From: JADFOB01 sp964651325
Lineage (GTDB): Bacteria; Planctomycetota; Phycisphaerae; UBA1845
NCBI GenBank assembly: GCA_964651325.1
Contig: CAZYXP010000062.1
Coordinates: forward strand, 1-17,325
Direction: 5' to 3'
Length of the DNA: 17,325 nt
In this document: one piece after another, positions 7,355-15,112 of the stretch
Layout of the letters: every line of letters starts with the position of its first letter
How positions within the stretch are numbered: position 1 is the first letter of the stretch
Made by a program: the position numbers and the translations under genes
Notes under the pieces: generated by a model
What the model was told of the DNA's origin: nothing
Seen by the model: the letters and a program-made list of their open reading frames with translations, nothing else
The model's database searches: none

Positions 7355-10063
7355 CTAGTGGCTGTTCATCGGGTCTCCCGTAACCGACCATTCGATCATC
7401 GAGGGGAGCGGCAAACCGGTCAATTGTTCGACAATGCGCTTCTTGTCGCCGACCAAGACGAGCAACGCTTGATCCAGCGGAACGGCCTCATACGCGATTC
7501 GATTCAAGTCCGATTCGCCAATGTTTGAGACCACCGCCAATTCTTCGCCCAAGTCGGTAAACGGGCGATTGTTGCGTACGAGCGTGGCCGCCTTGGAAAG
7601 TATTCCGCCCAACCCCGCAAACGAACGAATCATCCGCATCCGCTCCGAGGATCGGGCCTTCCGTGCTTCCACGGAGGCGATGTTGCCACCACGGATTCCT
7701 TCGAATTCCTTGAGAAACTCGGCGACGGACGCGCCGGTGACATCTGTTCTGACACTCGACGATGCCGTAAAATAGCCCAAATCCGGCTGCATGGCGAAGC
7801 TGCTCCGTGCGCCGTAGGTGTACCCGTGATCCTCACGAAGGTTCTTGTTGAGCCGGCTTGTGAAGCTGCCGCCCAGAATCGTGTTGAACAGTTGATACGC
7901 CGGCCGATTTCTGTCCGCATAGGCCGGACCGGGCATCGTAAACCGCACCACGGTCTGAACCGCACCGGGGCGGTCCACGATCGCCACGCGTAACGATCGG
8001 TTCGCCGGCTTGGGAAATCTCGGCGTCGTGAGCGCCGGGGCCGACGAAGGTTGCCATTTGCCGAATGCCAGGTTCAATTGTTCCTTGGCGTCTGCCACGG
8101 AAATGTCTCCGGCCAGCAAAATGACCGCGTCGGCCGGTCGGTAGAGTTGTCGATGAGCGCGTCGAACATCATCGAGACCAATCGCCGAGGCCGATTCGAG
8201 CGTGCCGCCGACGGGCCGGCCATAGGGATGATCGTCTCCAAAATAGCCACGCATCGCCACCACGCGCGCTACGCTTGTCGGACGGTCTTGCGCGCGCTTG
8301 AGACCCTCGAGATGGAGTCGATGGACGCGCTCCCACTCCTTGGCATCGAACCGTGGCCGCTGCACGGCGTCGGCGCAGAGTTCCAAACTCTGCGCGAATT
8401 TTCGCTGAAGTGACGAAAGCGTCACCACGGTCGAATCCAGGCTCGAAAATGCCGAGAATCGTGCGCCGAGCGCGTCCAACGAGTCGGCGAACGCCATCGC
8501 ATCGTTGGCGCCCGCGCCCTCGTCCAGCATGTTGGCCGTAAGAGAAGCCAGACCGGCCTGACCCGGGGGATCATACGTCGCTCCCTTGGGAATCAAGATG
8601 CGCATTTCAACAAGCGGCAATTCCCGGCGTTCCCAATGATATACCTGGATTCCATTGGCCAGCTTGAAGGATTCCGGCAAGGGTGGGTTAAACGGGCCCG
8701 CATCCGCGACGGCCGGATGCTCATCGCGAGGATTCTCGTCGGGCGTTTCTAGCTCCGGAATGACGCGCAAGATCAGCCGGGCGTCTGGCGTCAAGACCCG
8801 CCCCGCCCACTGGCGCACATCTTCGACGGTTGCGCTGCGGTATCGCTCCAAGTCCTGTTTGAAGGAATTGGGTTCGCCATAGAAAAACTGATAGGCGTTG
8901 AGCCGATCAGCCTTGCCTAGCAGCGACTGAAGCCTTGAGACCATGCCGTATTCGATTTTGGATTTTTGCCGGTCCAATTCCTCCGCGGTCGGCCCCTTGG
9001 CCACAAACCGCGCCAGCTCCTCGTCCATCGCGCGCTCGACGTCATCGAGCGCTACGCCTGGCTGGGCCGTCACCTCCACGTAGAAAAGCGATCCCAAGAG
9101 CATCGACGCCTGATACGCGCTGACGTCCACGGCGAGCTTGTCTTGGTACACGAGCCGCTGGTACAGCCGGCTGGAGATGCCGTCTGACAAGATGGCGGCG
9201 GTTAGATCCATTTCACCATCACCGGCGGCGAATCGCTTGGGGCTGCGGTAGACCATGGTCGTGCGTGCGAACTGAACCTTGTCGGTCATGGTTAGCCGCT
9301 TGACCTCGCTCAGCTTGGCGGGTGTGGCAGGGGGATGGACCACGTCCGAGCCGCGCGGCAGCGAACCGAACAGCTTGTTGATCAGCGGCTTAATGGCTTG
9401 TGGATCAAAATCACCGGCGACCACCATGCTCGCGTTGCTCGGTACGTAGTAGGTCGCGAAGAAATTCTTCACATCATCCACGGTGGCGGCCTGCAAATCC
9501 TCGTGCGAGCCGATGACGGTGTTGTGGTAGGGATGCCCCTCGGGAAACATCAATCCGTGGACGCGAAGATCGGCCCGGCCGTAGGGACGGTTCTCCGAGG
9601 TTTGGCGGCGCTCGTTTCGGACGACCGCCCGCTGCTTGTCCAGCTTTTCCTGCGTCATGGCGTCGCCGAGGTGTTCGAGGCGGTCGGCCTCGAGCCACAG
9701 CAGCGTGGGCAACAGCTCCGACGGCCCCATCTCGTAGTAGTTCGTGCGATCCTCGCTGGTGGAGGCGTTGTTGAATCCGCCACCCGCTTCCATGGTGTTG
9801 TCGAAATCGAGCCCGGGCACGCGGTGGGTGCCCATGAACATGAGGTGCTCAAAAAGATGGGCAAAGCCCGACCGGCCGGGCTGCTCGTCTTTCGAAGCGA
9901 CGTAGTACCAAAGATTGACGCACGCCGCCGGCACGCTGTGATCCTCATGCAGAATCACGGTCAACCCGTTGTCGAGTTGGTATTTCTCGTAGGCGACGTC
10001 TTGGGCGACGGCGCTATGACAAAACGAAATCATGCAAACGGTAGCAATAAAAAAACGACTCAT
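7355..10063 (-). CDS. Exported two-lobe M16 (insulinase/pitrilysin-type) zinc metallopeptidase
   Basis: Predicted extracytoplasmic zinc peptidase of 902 residues. Residues 1-20 form a Sec signal peptide ending HSAVA, cleaved before QD. The N-terminal lobe has the inverted zinc motif H69-L-F-E72-H73 (in AHLFEHLMFMGT) and a glutamate near residue 151 (VVRNERRQ) at about the spacing known for the third zinc ligand. Substrate-groove sequences such as GGFNNASTSEDRTNYYE also fit. The C-terminal half (about 460-880) repeats the fold without HxxEH: the corresponding stretch reads AGLASLTANMLDEG. It still has the late M16 signatures GSFTSRLNKNLREDHGYTYG and RSSFAMQPDLGYF. This is the single-chain active plus inactive lobe layout. 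GAGG lies 10 nt before the ATG. It is convergent with cheY and has no obvious link to chemotaxis; likely roles are peptide degradation or envelope protein turnover. Confidence 0.93.
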   Translation of the reverse strand: MSRFFIATVCMISFCHSAVAQDVAYEKYQLDNGLTVILHEDHSVPAACVNLWYYVASKDEQPGRSGFAHLFEHLMFMGTHRVPGLDFDNTMEAGGGFNNASTSEDRTNYYEMGPSELLPTLLWLEADRLEHLGDAMTQEKLDKQRAVVRNERRQTSENRPYGRADLRVHGLMFPEGHPYHNTVIGSHEDLQAATVDDVKNFFATYYVPSNASMVVAGDFDPQAIKPLINKLFGSLPRGSDVVHPPATPAKLSEVKRLTMTDKVQFARTTMVYRSPKRFAAGDGEMDLTAAILSDGISSRLYQRLVYQDKLAVDVSAYQASMLLGSLFYVEVTAQPGVALDDVERAMDEELARFVAKGPTAEELDRQKSKIEYGMVSRLQSLLGKADRLNAYQFFYGEPNSFKQDLERYRSATVEDVRQWAGRVLTPDARLILRVIPELETPDENPRDEHPAVADAGPFNPPLPESFKLANGIQVYHWERRELPLVEMRILIPKGATYDPPGQAGLASLTANMLDEGAGANDAMAFADSLDALGARFSAFSSLDSTVVTLSSLQRKFAQSLELCADAVQRPRFDAKEWERVHRLHLEGLKRAQDRPTSVARVVAMRGYFGDDHPYGRPVGGTLESASAIGLDDVRRAHRQLYRPADAVILLAGDISVADAKEQLNLAFGKWQPSSAPALTTPRFPKPANRSLRVAIVDRPGAVQTVVRFTMPGPAYADRNRPAYQLFNTILGGSFTSRLNKNLREDHGYTYGARSSFAMQPDLGYFTASSSVRTDVTGASVAEFLKEFEGIRGGNIASVEARKARSSERMRMIRSFAGLGGILSKAATLVRNNRPFTDLGEELAVVSNIGESDLNRIAYEAVPLDQALLVLVGDKKRIVEQLTGLPLPSMIEWSVTGDPMNSH

Positions 10064-10269
10064 GGCTTTCGTACCTCAAACGAGTGGTTGCTTGGTCCGC
10101 TTCAAGGCGGCGATCCACGGCGGCGCGGTTAACGCCCCCCCTTCAGGAGCCTACAGGGTAGCGACGTTGCGCCGTACGTCTACCGGTTGGGGATGGGCGA
10201 ACCTGTCAGGATTCGTCGAGAGAAGAAAGCTGTCAGCCTGATCGGCACGCATCAGAGCACCTGGCGCTA

Positions 10270-10369
10270 NNNNNNNNNNNNNNNNNNNNNNNNNNNNNNN
10301 NNNNNNNNNNNNNNNNNNNNNNNNNNNNNNNNNNNNNNNNNNNNNNNNNNNNNNNNNNNNNNNNNNNNN
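10270..10369. other. Assembly gap of exactly 100 N
   Basis: A run of 100 N, the common placeholder for a gap of unknown size. The last 18 bases before it (10252-10269) are identical to the first 18 after it (10370-10387). The contigs may simply overlap with nothing missing, or the break may fall at a repeated element. Confidence 0.98.
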
Positions 10370-10439
10370 TCAGAGCACCTGGCGCTAGCCTGGTGACATT
10401 CCGCGGCGAGGGTCCGCAGGCTGGCGCCAGCGGCTCTGA
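10370..10439. repeat. Long imperfect hairpin next to the scaffold gap
   Basis: Arms 10370-10392 and 10417-10439 are complementary over 23 bp with two mismatches and one G-U pair, around a 24-nt loop (10393-10416). The outer part pairs TCAGAGC with GCTCTGA and the inner part CTGGCGC with GCGCCAG. The left contig ends inside the same left-arm sequence. It lies about 170 nt upstream of the IPTL-CTERM protein gene. It could be a structured leader, a REP-like dispersed element or the end of a mobile element; no transposase is near. The pairing is directly visible; the role is unknown. Confidence 0.75.
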
Positions 10440-10447
10440 ATCGGCAG

Positions 10448-10499
10448 CAAGCGTGCGTTCGCTTGAATCGCGGGGGCGATCCGGGTAGCATCGCACGCT
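10448..10499 (+). promoter_or_regulatory. Potential alternative RNA structures upstream of the secreted protein gene
   Basis: Two pairings compete for the same bases. One is a local 6-bp stem, CAAGCG (10448-10453) with CGCTTG (10460-10465). The other is an 8-bp long-range stem, AGCGTGCG (10450-10457) with CGCACGCT (10492-10499), which would enclose a small ATCGC/GCGAT hairpin (10467-10480). Such exclusive pairings occur in leader RNAs, but they also arise by chance in GC-rich DNA. No known riboswitch consensus was recognised, and transcription is unproven. Confidence 0.25.
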
Positions 10500-10608
10500 G
10501 AGGTTTGATGTTTTGGGAAGGCCGATCCTCTGCAGTCACGTTTCTTCAGCAAACCGGCCAACCTGTAGGTCCGAGATGCTGATCGCTTTGATCTAAGGGG
10601 GTACACTT

Positions 10609-12921
10609 ATGCATCTGAAACTGAGACTCGCTGCGTTGGTAAGTTCGTTGCTGATTGGATCGACTGGCGCGACCGCGCTGGATGTATGCCCTTGCGAAGT
10701 TGTTCCACCGTATGACACTACTCCAAGCGGCGTCTGTTCGGCGCCGGACGGCGTCTTTAACATCTCGGACACCATAGCCATCGGGCAATGCCTCGCCAAC
10801 GGCGATGACGGTTGCGACGGGCTCGTGGAAATCTGCGATTTCAATTGTGACGGCGTGGTCGACGCCGAGGATCAGGCACTTTGGGACAGCGGCCTGGTCG
10901 CTTCAGGCGTCTGCCCCGTACCGGGCAACGATCTGTGCGCAAACGCTACCACGGTGGGCGTTGGACTGCTGGCCGGAACCACCACCATGGCTACGGCCGA
11001 CGGCGCCGCTACAAGCGGCGCTTGTGCCAACGCGGGCACTGGGCCCGATTCGTGGTATCGCTTTGTCGCGCCCAGCGACTGCGACTTGGCCATCTCGACG
11101 TGCGGCGGTGCGGCTTGGGATACGCTGCTTTCGGTACACCAGGGATGTCCCGGAGGCTCGGGCAACGAAATCGCGTGCAACGATGACGCCTGCGGCCAGC
11201 AATCGCGGATCGTTATGCCGGTCGTTTCGGGGCAGGAGTATTTTATTCGCGTCGCCGGATGGCAGGGCGCCTCCGGGCCGTTCACGATGAGCCTTTTCTG
11301 CACCGCGGGCCTCCCCGACGACTGCCTCAATGCCCTACCCATCGCCCTCGGCGAGACGGCAACCGGCGATACATCTTCAGCCACCAGCGACGGCGACGCT
11401 CCCTGCGCCGAGTCGTCCACCTCGCCGGACGTATGGTATCGCTACGACGCCTTGGCGGACTGCCCCGTGCAGGTTTCCGCATGCGGATCTAGCTATGACA
11501 CGGTCTTGTCGGTTCATTCAGGATGCCCGGGAACCTCGACCAACAGCCTCGTATGCAATGACGATGCATGCGCACAGACCCGGTCGCGTGTTACCTTTCT
11601 AGCTACCACGGGCAATAGCTACTTCATCAGAGTGGCCGGATGGCAAGGCGCGGTCGGCGCGTACGAGTTGCAGATTGATTGCGCCAGCGCCGGCGGAGAC
11701 GGCCCCGACGCGCTCGCCGCTGAGCTTAACGTCTTCAACCAATTCGGCCGCGAGGGAGCAGTCGTCGGCTGCATGATGGATCTGACGATCTGCAACGCGG
11801 GCAACGCCGTGCTCGACTACCACGTCAATCCCAACCCCCATCATCCGCTATACACGTTCAATTTGTATCGCCTGCTCGATGGGCGTTTTGAACAAATCGG
11901 CCAGTCTTGGGTCAAGCATGCGTGGGCCTCTGACACGGCCAATGCATGTGGCTTCGGATGCCAGCCGCCCGGCAACAACCAAGAACTCGGCGTCGGATGT
12001 TCCGATACCTACGGCGTCGGTTCCAACGCCCAACAATCCACGCTCGGCCCGCGTAGCGAAATCAATCCTTGGAGCGGCGCGTTTGTGTTTGAAGGCTCGC
12101 ACATCGATTTGCAGCAGGGCGGACACGGCCCCATCGATCATCGCTTGCAGATTCACGATGACGACCTCGACCCGGCGATGAACGTCGGCGCCCAGTATTT
12201 TGGCGAATTCTACGCGGTCCACCACCAAGACATCGACCACATGAACAGCATCGCATGGGAGCCGGTCGCCATATCCGGAAGTCCGGGCGGCACGTGGGTT
12301 TTCGACATCAGCGCCTCGGGCACGGTGGTCGGCCCCGCCATCGAAGCGTTCACCGGCGCGACCATCACTACGATCGCGTCCGATCTCGTTTCCGATGGCC
12401 GCGTCTTGCTCGCAATGACGGCGACCGACGCCGGCGGCGGCCTGTGGGACTACCAATACGTGTTATACAACCACGATCTCGACGCAGAAATCCGAGCGTT
12501 CACAATACCCGCCGATTCCTCCGTCACGATCACGAACATCGGTTTCCACGCCCCGCAATCGAGCGAGTTGATCTACTCCAACCAGCCATGGCTTTCGCAG
12601 CGAAACGCCGGCGAGCTTTTCTTCTTCGCGGCGCCCCCATCGGGCGGCTTGCTGCCCAACACGCTCCGTTGGGGCACGGCCTACACCTTTACGTTCACGG
12701 CCGACGCCCCGCCCGTCGCGTCGCAGGTCATCCTGCACCCGCTCAATCCGGCTCCAACGCCCCAACTGATCGGTGACACTCTCGCGCCATCGCCCGCCCT
12801 GCCGCCACCGCCCCCCGCCATCCCCGCCATCTCCCAATGGGGACTAATGGCGCTAGCTCTTTCCATGATGGCGCTCGGCACGATCATGTACCGAAGGCCG
12901 TCTGCGCTGTTGTTGCGATAG
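10609..12921 (+). CDS. Secreted Cys-rich repeat protein with dockerin-like EF-hand and IPTL-CTERM-type tail
   Basis: Exported protein of 770 residues, function unknown. Residues 1-24 form a signal peptide (hydrophobic LAALVSSLLIG, cleavage near ATA-LD). Residues about 46-95 resemble a dockerin type I pair: FNISDTIAIGQCL, then DFNCDGVVDAEDQALW, which fits the calcium loop DxNxDGxVDxxD. Two Cys-rich repeats follow (about 107-231 and 237-358), sharing PDSWYRF/PDVWYRY, DTLLSVHQGCPG/DTVLSVHSGCPG, CNDDAC and YFIRVAGWQGA; they resemble PPC-type beta domains of planctomycete surface proteins. Residues about 366-710 are an unrecognised large domain, rich in beta-like segments. A Pro-rich spacer (728-738) leads to IPAISQWGLMALALSMMALG and a basic end MYRRP, matching the IPTL-CTERM sorting pattern (IPTLSEWG, hydrophobic helix, Arg cluster). 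AAGGGGG precedes the ATG. It probably ends up in or on the outer envelope. It is convergent with cheB, 39 bp apart. Confidence 0.85.
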   Translation: MHLKLRLAALVSSLLIGSTGATALDVCPCEVVPPYDTTPSGVCSAPDGVFNISDTIAIGQCLANGDDGCDGLVEICDFNCDGVVDAEDQALWDSGLVASGVCPVPGNDLCANATTVGVGLLAGTTTMATADGAATSGACANAGTGPDSWYRFVAPSDCDLAISTCGGAAWDTLLSVHQGCPGGSGNEIACNDDACGQQSRIVMPVVSGQEYFIRVAGWQGASGPFTMSLFCTAGLPDDCLNALPIALGETATGDTSSATSDGDAPCAESSTSPDVWYRYDALADCPVQVSACGSSYDTVLSVHSGCPGTSTNSLVCNDDACAQTRSRVTFLATTGNSYFIRVAGWQGAVGAYELQIDCASAGGDGPDALAAELNVFNQFGREGAVVGCMMDLTICNAGNAVLDYHVNPNPHHPLYTFNLYRLLDGRFEQIGQSWVKHAWASDTANACGFGCQPPGNNQELGVGCSDTYGVGSNAQQSTLGPRSEINPWSGAFVFEGSHIDLQQGGHGPIDHRLQIHDDDLDPAMNVGAQYFGEFYAVHHQDIDHMNSIAWEPVAISGSPGGTWVFDISASGTVVGPAIEAFTGATITTIASDLVSDGRVLLAMTATDAGGGLWDYQYVLYNHDLDAEIRAFTIPADSSVTITNIGFHAPQSSELIYSNQPWLSQRNAGELFFFAAPPSGGLLPNTLRWGTAYTFTFTADAPPVASQVILHPLNPAPTPQLIGDTLAPSPALPPPPPAIPAISQWGLMALALSMMALGTIMYRRPSALLLR

Positions 12922-12960
12922 GTGTGCGGAGGCGTGTCCCGGCCTAGGCGTGTTGTCAAC

Positions 12961-14049
12961 TTAGGCGGGTTGTTTGTCGGCTTGCTTCAACAGACGCACC
13001 AAGGCGTCGGGTATCTCGGCGAGGGAAACCACCTGGTCGACGCAGCCGGTCTCGAAAGCGGCCTTGGGCATGCCGTAGACGATGCTGGAATCCTGGTCTT
13101 GCGAAAGCGTCTTGGCGCCGGCCTCGTGCAACATTTTGATCCCGACGGCCCCGTCGTTGCCCATGCCCGTCATGACGAGCCCAATCGAGTTGGCGCCAAA
13201 CACCGTGCGCACGCTTTCGAACAGCACGTCCACCGAAGGACGAAACCCGGAGACCTTCGGTCCTTTATCCAATACGGCAACCCTCTTTTTCCCGCGCGAG
13301 GCCACCTTGAGGTGAAGGTCACCCGGGGCAAGCAGCAGCCTTCCCGGAATCAACTCGTCACCGCTTTCCGCCTCCTTGACGGTCAGCTTGGCCTCGGCAT
13401 TTAATCTTGCCGCAAACGGTCCGGTAAAATCGGCGGGCATGTGCTGGGTAAGCACGATCGGCGGAAATTCGGCCGGCAACACGGGCATCAGCTTGTGCAG
13501 CGTGGCCGGTCCACCGGCGCTGATGCCGATCGCTACAACGCCGTCGGTCCGGATCGCCCCTTTTCGCGGGGTCAGAATCCGGGTCTTGTCCTGATGCCCG
13601 ATCAGCGAGCGATTGGAAGCAAACGCGGCCTCAACTGCCTTGATGACCTTCTGCTGAAAGCTTTGTAGCGACGGCTGTTTGCTGTCAACGCCCTTGGAAC
13701 CGCCCTTTTGAACCGCCAAGGGCTTGGCCACGTAATCCACCGCGCCCAACTCGAGCGCCTGAAACGTCATTTCCGCCCCCTGCTGCGTCTTGGTCGATAC
13801 CATGACGATGGGCAGCGGGCACTCTTTCATGACAGTTTCCAACACCTCAAGCCCGGTCATCCCCGGCATTTCGATGTCGAGCGTGACCACGTCCGGCTTC
13901 AGATCCCTTATTTTCTTGAGCCCCTCTGTGCCATTCTGTGCGGATCCGATCACCTCGATAGACGCCGCCTTGCCCATGGCGGTCTTGAGCATTGTCCGCA
14001 TGAAGACGGAATCATCGATCACAAGTGTTCTGATGGGGTTGCTTGACAC
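12961..14049 (-). CDS. cheB: Chemotaxis response regulator protein-glutamate methylesterase CheB
   Basis: Removes receptor methyl groups and can deamidate receptor glutamines; activated by CheA phosphorylation. The product has 362 residues, a normal length. Its receiver domain (about 6-120) has D12-D13, acceptor D58 (VVTLDIEMPGM) and K109 (YVAKP). A linker follows, then the methylesterase domain (about 168-355) with the Ser-His-Asp triad: S177 in GISAGGP, H203 in LTQHMPADF and D299 in MTGMGNDGA. The nucleophile is followed by Ala where the family usually has Thr (STGG). I chose the GTG at 14047-14049 because AGAGGGA lies 8 nt upstream. An ATG at 14086-14088 would add 13 residues, but its extra N-terminus would contain that ribosome site as codons. 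The gene sits 5.7 kb from the other che genes, on the opposite strand, and needs its own promoter. Confidence 0.95.
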   Translation of the reverse strand: MSSNPIRTLVIDDSVFMRTMLKTAMGKAASIEVIGSAQNGTEGLKKIRDLKPDVVTLDIEMPGMTGLEVLETVMKECPLPIVMVSTKTQQGAEMTFQALELGAVDYVAKPLAVQKGGSKGVDSKQPSLQSFQQKVIKAVEAAFASNRSLIGHQDKTRILTPRKGAIRTDGVVAIGISAGGPATLHKLMPVLPAEFPPIVLTQHMPADFTGPFAARLNAEAKLTVKEAESGDELIPGRLLLAPGDLHLKVASRGKKRVAVLDKGPKVSGFRPSVDVLFESVRTVFGANSIGLVMTGMGNDGAVGIKMLHEAGAKTLSQDQDSSIVYGMPKAAFETGCVDQVVSLAEIPDALVRLLKQADKQPA

Positions 14050-14057
14050 GCTTGAAA

Positions 14058-14064
14058 TCCCTCT
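14058..14064 (-). promoter_or_regulatory. Ribosome binding site deciding the cheB GTG start
   Basis: On the minus strand AGAGGGA lies 8 nt upstream of GTG 14047-14049. This favours that start over the in-frame ATG at 14086-14088, which has no purine-rich site at a usual distance. Confidence 0.6.
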
Positions 14065-14205
14065 AGATAAGGCGCTACAAGATGTCATATCGGCACGCCT
14101 GCCGCATCACTTGTCGGAATACGGACGCAAGCCGACCCTGCCGCGACGCGGTGGTGGTGATCGTATCGGCCAGAATCATGTGACTTCGGGTCAAACGCAC
14201 ATTAT

Positions 14206-14221
14206 TCGGTCGATCGACCGA
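14206..14221. promoter_or_regulatory. Perfect 16-bp palindrome, candidate operator
   Basis: TCGGTCGATCGACCGA is self-complementary with no spacer, flanked by TTAT on the left and TAA on the right. It lies about 157 bp upstream of the cheB GTG and roughly 410 bp upstream of the sigma gene. The length and symmetry suit a dimeric repressor or activator site. It lacks the T-run of an intrinsic terminator and follows no plus-strand gene. No binding protein can be named. Confidence 0.4.
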
Positions 14222-14373
14222 TAAGTAAGGGGCTTTGGCGACCGCAGGCAATTTCAGGGGTCACCAAAACGGGCACGAATTGTTGCGGAATTGACTCTGA
14301 AAGCCCGATTCCTCGTCACGCAGGCCGGCAACCTAAATCGACAGCGGAAAAACTGGTCGTGGTGCCGAAAATG

Positions 14374-14382
14374 TGCTATCCT
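14374..14382 (+). promoter_or_regulatory. Possible extended -10 promoter element upstream of the sigma factor gene
   Basis: TGCTATCCT fits an extended -10 (TGn plus TATCCT, four of six bases to TATAAT). The matching -35 position (TGGTCG at 14354-14359, 17-bp spacing) is poor. The implied 5' leader to the sigma start would be about 240 nt. This is a weak candidate only. Confidence 0.25.
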
Positions 14383-14629
14383 GGCGCGCTGGAAACGAGG
14401 CGCCCCGGCAAGGTGTATCGAGTCATAGATTCTGCCGTGCGGACTTCCGGTGGAACGTCCAATCCTTGCTCCGGTAGATGGGGCGTTCGTTTTGGGGTTC
14501 AAGGTTCGACTGCAGGGCTAGGGGTTCAAGCCGTCAATAGTGGCGGTCTTGTAGTTGAGTTGCTGTGAACCAATGATCAGAAGGCTGAAATCAGCTCCGT
14601 CTGAGTGTGACGCCGCCGAGCGGATCACC

Positions 14630-15112
14630 ATGAACATCGAGCGGTGCGAGCCGGAGCTGCGCGCTTTTTTCGAGACCCGCTGCAGTGATTTCGAAGACGC
14701 CTTCCAAGAGCTGTGCGTCCGCGCCCTGCACGGAGCCGATACCTACCGCGAGGGCTCGGAAGATCCCGACGCTCGCTGCCGGGCCTGGCTGTACGGCATA
14801 GCGCGCCGCGTCGTGGTTGATTTCCATACCGGCCGCCCGCGAACCGCCACGCTCGACCAAATCCAAACCCGCCGACTCCACCAGCGCGCCAAGACGGCTT
14901 CTAGCATCGTGGCGCGACGCGAGGTCGAAGATTACATCCGCGATTTGCTCAAAACATTGCCCGTTGGCCAGGAGTCCTTGCTGCGTGAGCGTTTCCTCAT
15001 GGACGCAGACGAAGCCACCATCGGAGAAGATCGCGGCGTTAGTGTCGCGGCCGTGCGCCGGCAGGTCTCGAAAGCCCTCTCCTCGCTCTTGCGGAGCATC
15101 ACGTGTCGCTGA
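14630..15112 (+). CDS. ECF-type RNA polymerase sigma factor coupled to a kinase gene
   Basis: Small sigma-70-family protein, 160 residues from the ATG at 14630. Region 2 is seen in FEDAFQELCVRAL followed by CRAWLYGIARRVVVDFHTG (compare DLxQExFLRA and AWLxxIARNxxxDxxR). Region 4 is the C-terminal helix-turn-helix part: VEDYIRDLLKTLPVGQESLL, then IGEDRGVSVAAVRRQVSKAL. There is no region 1 or 3, as usual for ECF factors. The start is uncertain: in-frame ATG 14573 and TTG 14555 would add 19 or 25 residues, none has a strong ribosome site, and the added residues look less like the family. Its last 10 bases overlap the start of the Ser/Thr kinase gene, so the two are almost certainly translated together. 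The kinase may control this sigma factor, as in other ECF-kinase pairs. The last 18 codons recur after the kinase gene. Confidence 0.85.
   Translation: MNIERCEPELRAFFETRCSDFEDAFQELCVRALHGADTYREGSEDPDARCRAWLYGIARRVVVDFHTGRPRTATLDQIQTRRLHQRAKTASSIVARREVEDYIRDLLKTLPVGQESLLRERFLMDADEATIGEDRGVSVAAVRRQVSKALSSLLRSITCR

Larger units (their letters stand above)
10064..10608. other. Divergent intergenic region with scaffold gap and structured sequence
   Basis: About 545 bp (100 of them N) between the divergent M16 peptidase and IPTL-CTERM protein genes. No gene is supported; short open frames here run into the N-run or lack ribosome sites. The region holds an 18-bp sequence present on both sides of the gap, a long hairpin (10370-10439) and overlapping smaller inverted repeats (10448-10499). 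Promoters for both flanking genes must lie here, but I could not identify convincing -35/-10 pairs. Confidence 0.7.
14065..14629. other. Divergent intergenic region between cheB and the sigma factor gene
   Basis: About 565 bp without a convincing gene. Short open frames (14359-14568 plus, 14254-14502 minus) lack ribosome sites and known features. The region holds a perfect 16-bp palindrome at 14206-14221, about 157 bp upstream of cheB, and an extended -10-like TGCTATCCT at 14374-14382. It must serve as upstream region for both cheB and the sigma-kinase pair. Confidence 0.55.

Noticed and set aside
9335..10132. Plus-strand open frame (265 codons) across the M16 peptidase start
   Set aside because: It is antisense to the signal peptide and HxxEH region of a well-supported gene and shows no known motif.
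11848..12456. Minus-strand open frame within the IPTL-CTERM protein gene
   Set aside because: It is antisense to a coherent secreted protein and has no family features or ribosome site that I could see.
12922..12960. Possible terminator between convergent IPTL-CTERM gene and cheB
   Set aside because: I found no convincing inverted repeat or T-run in these 39 bases.
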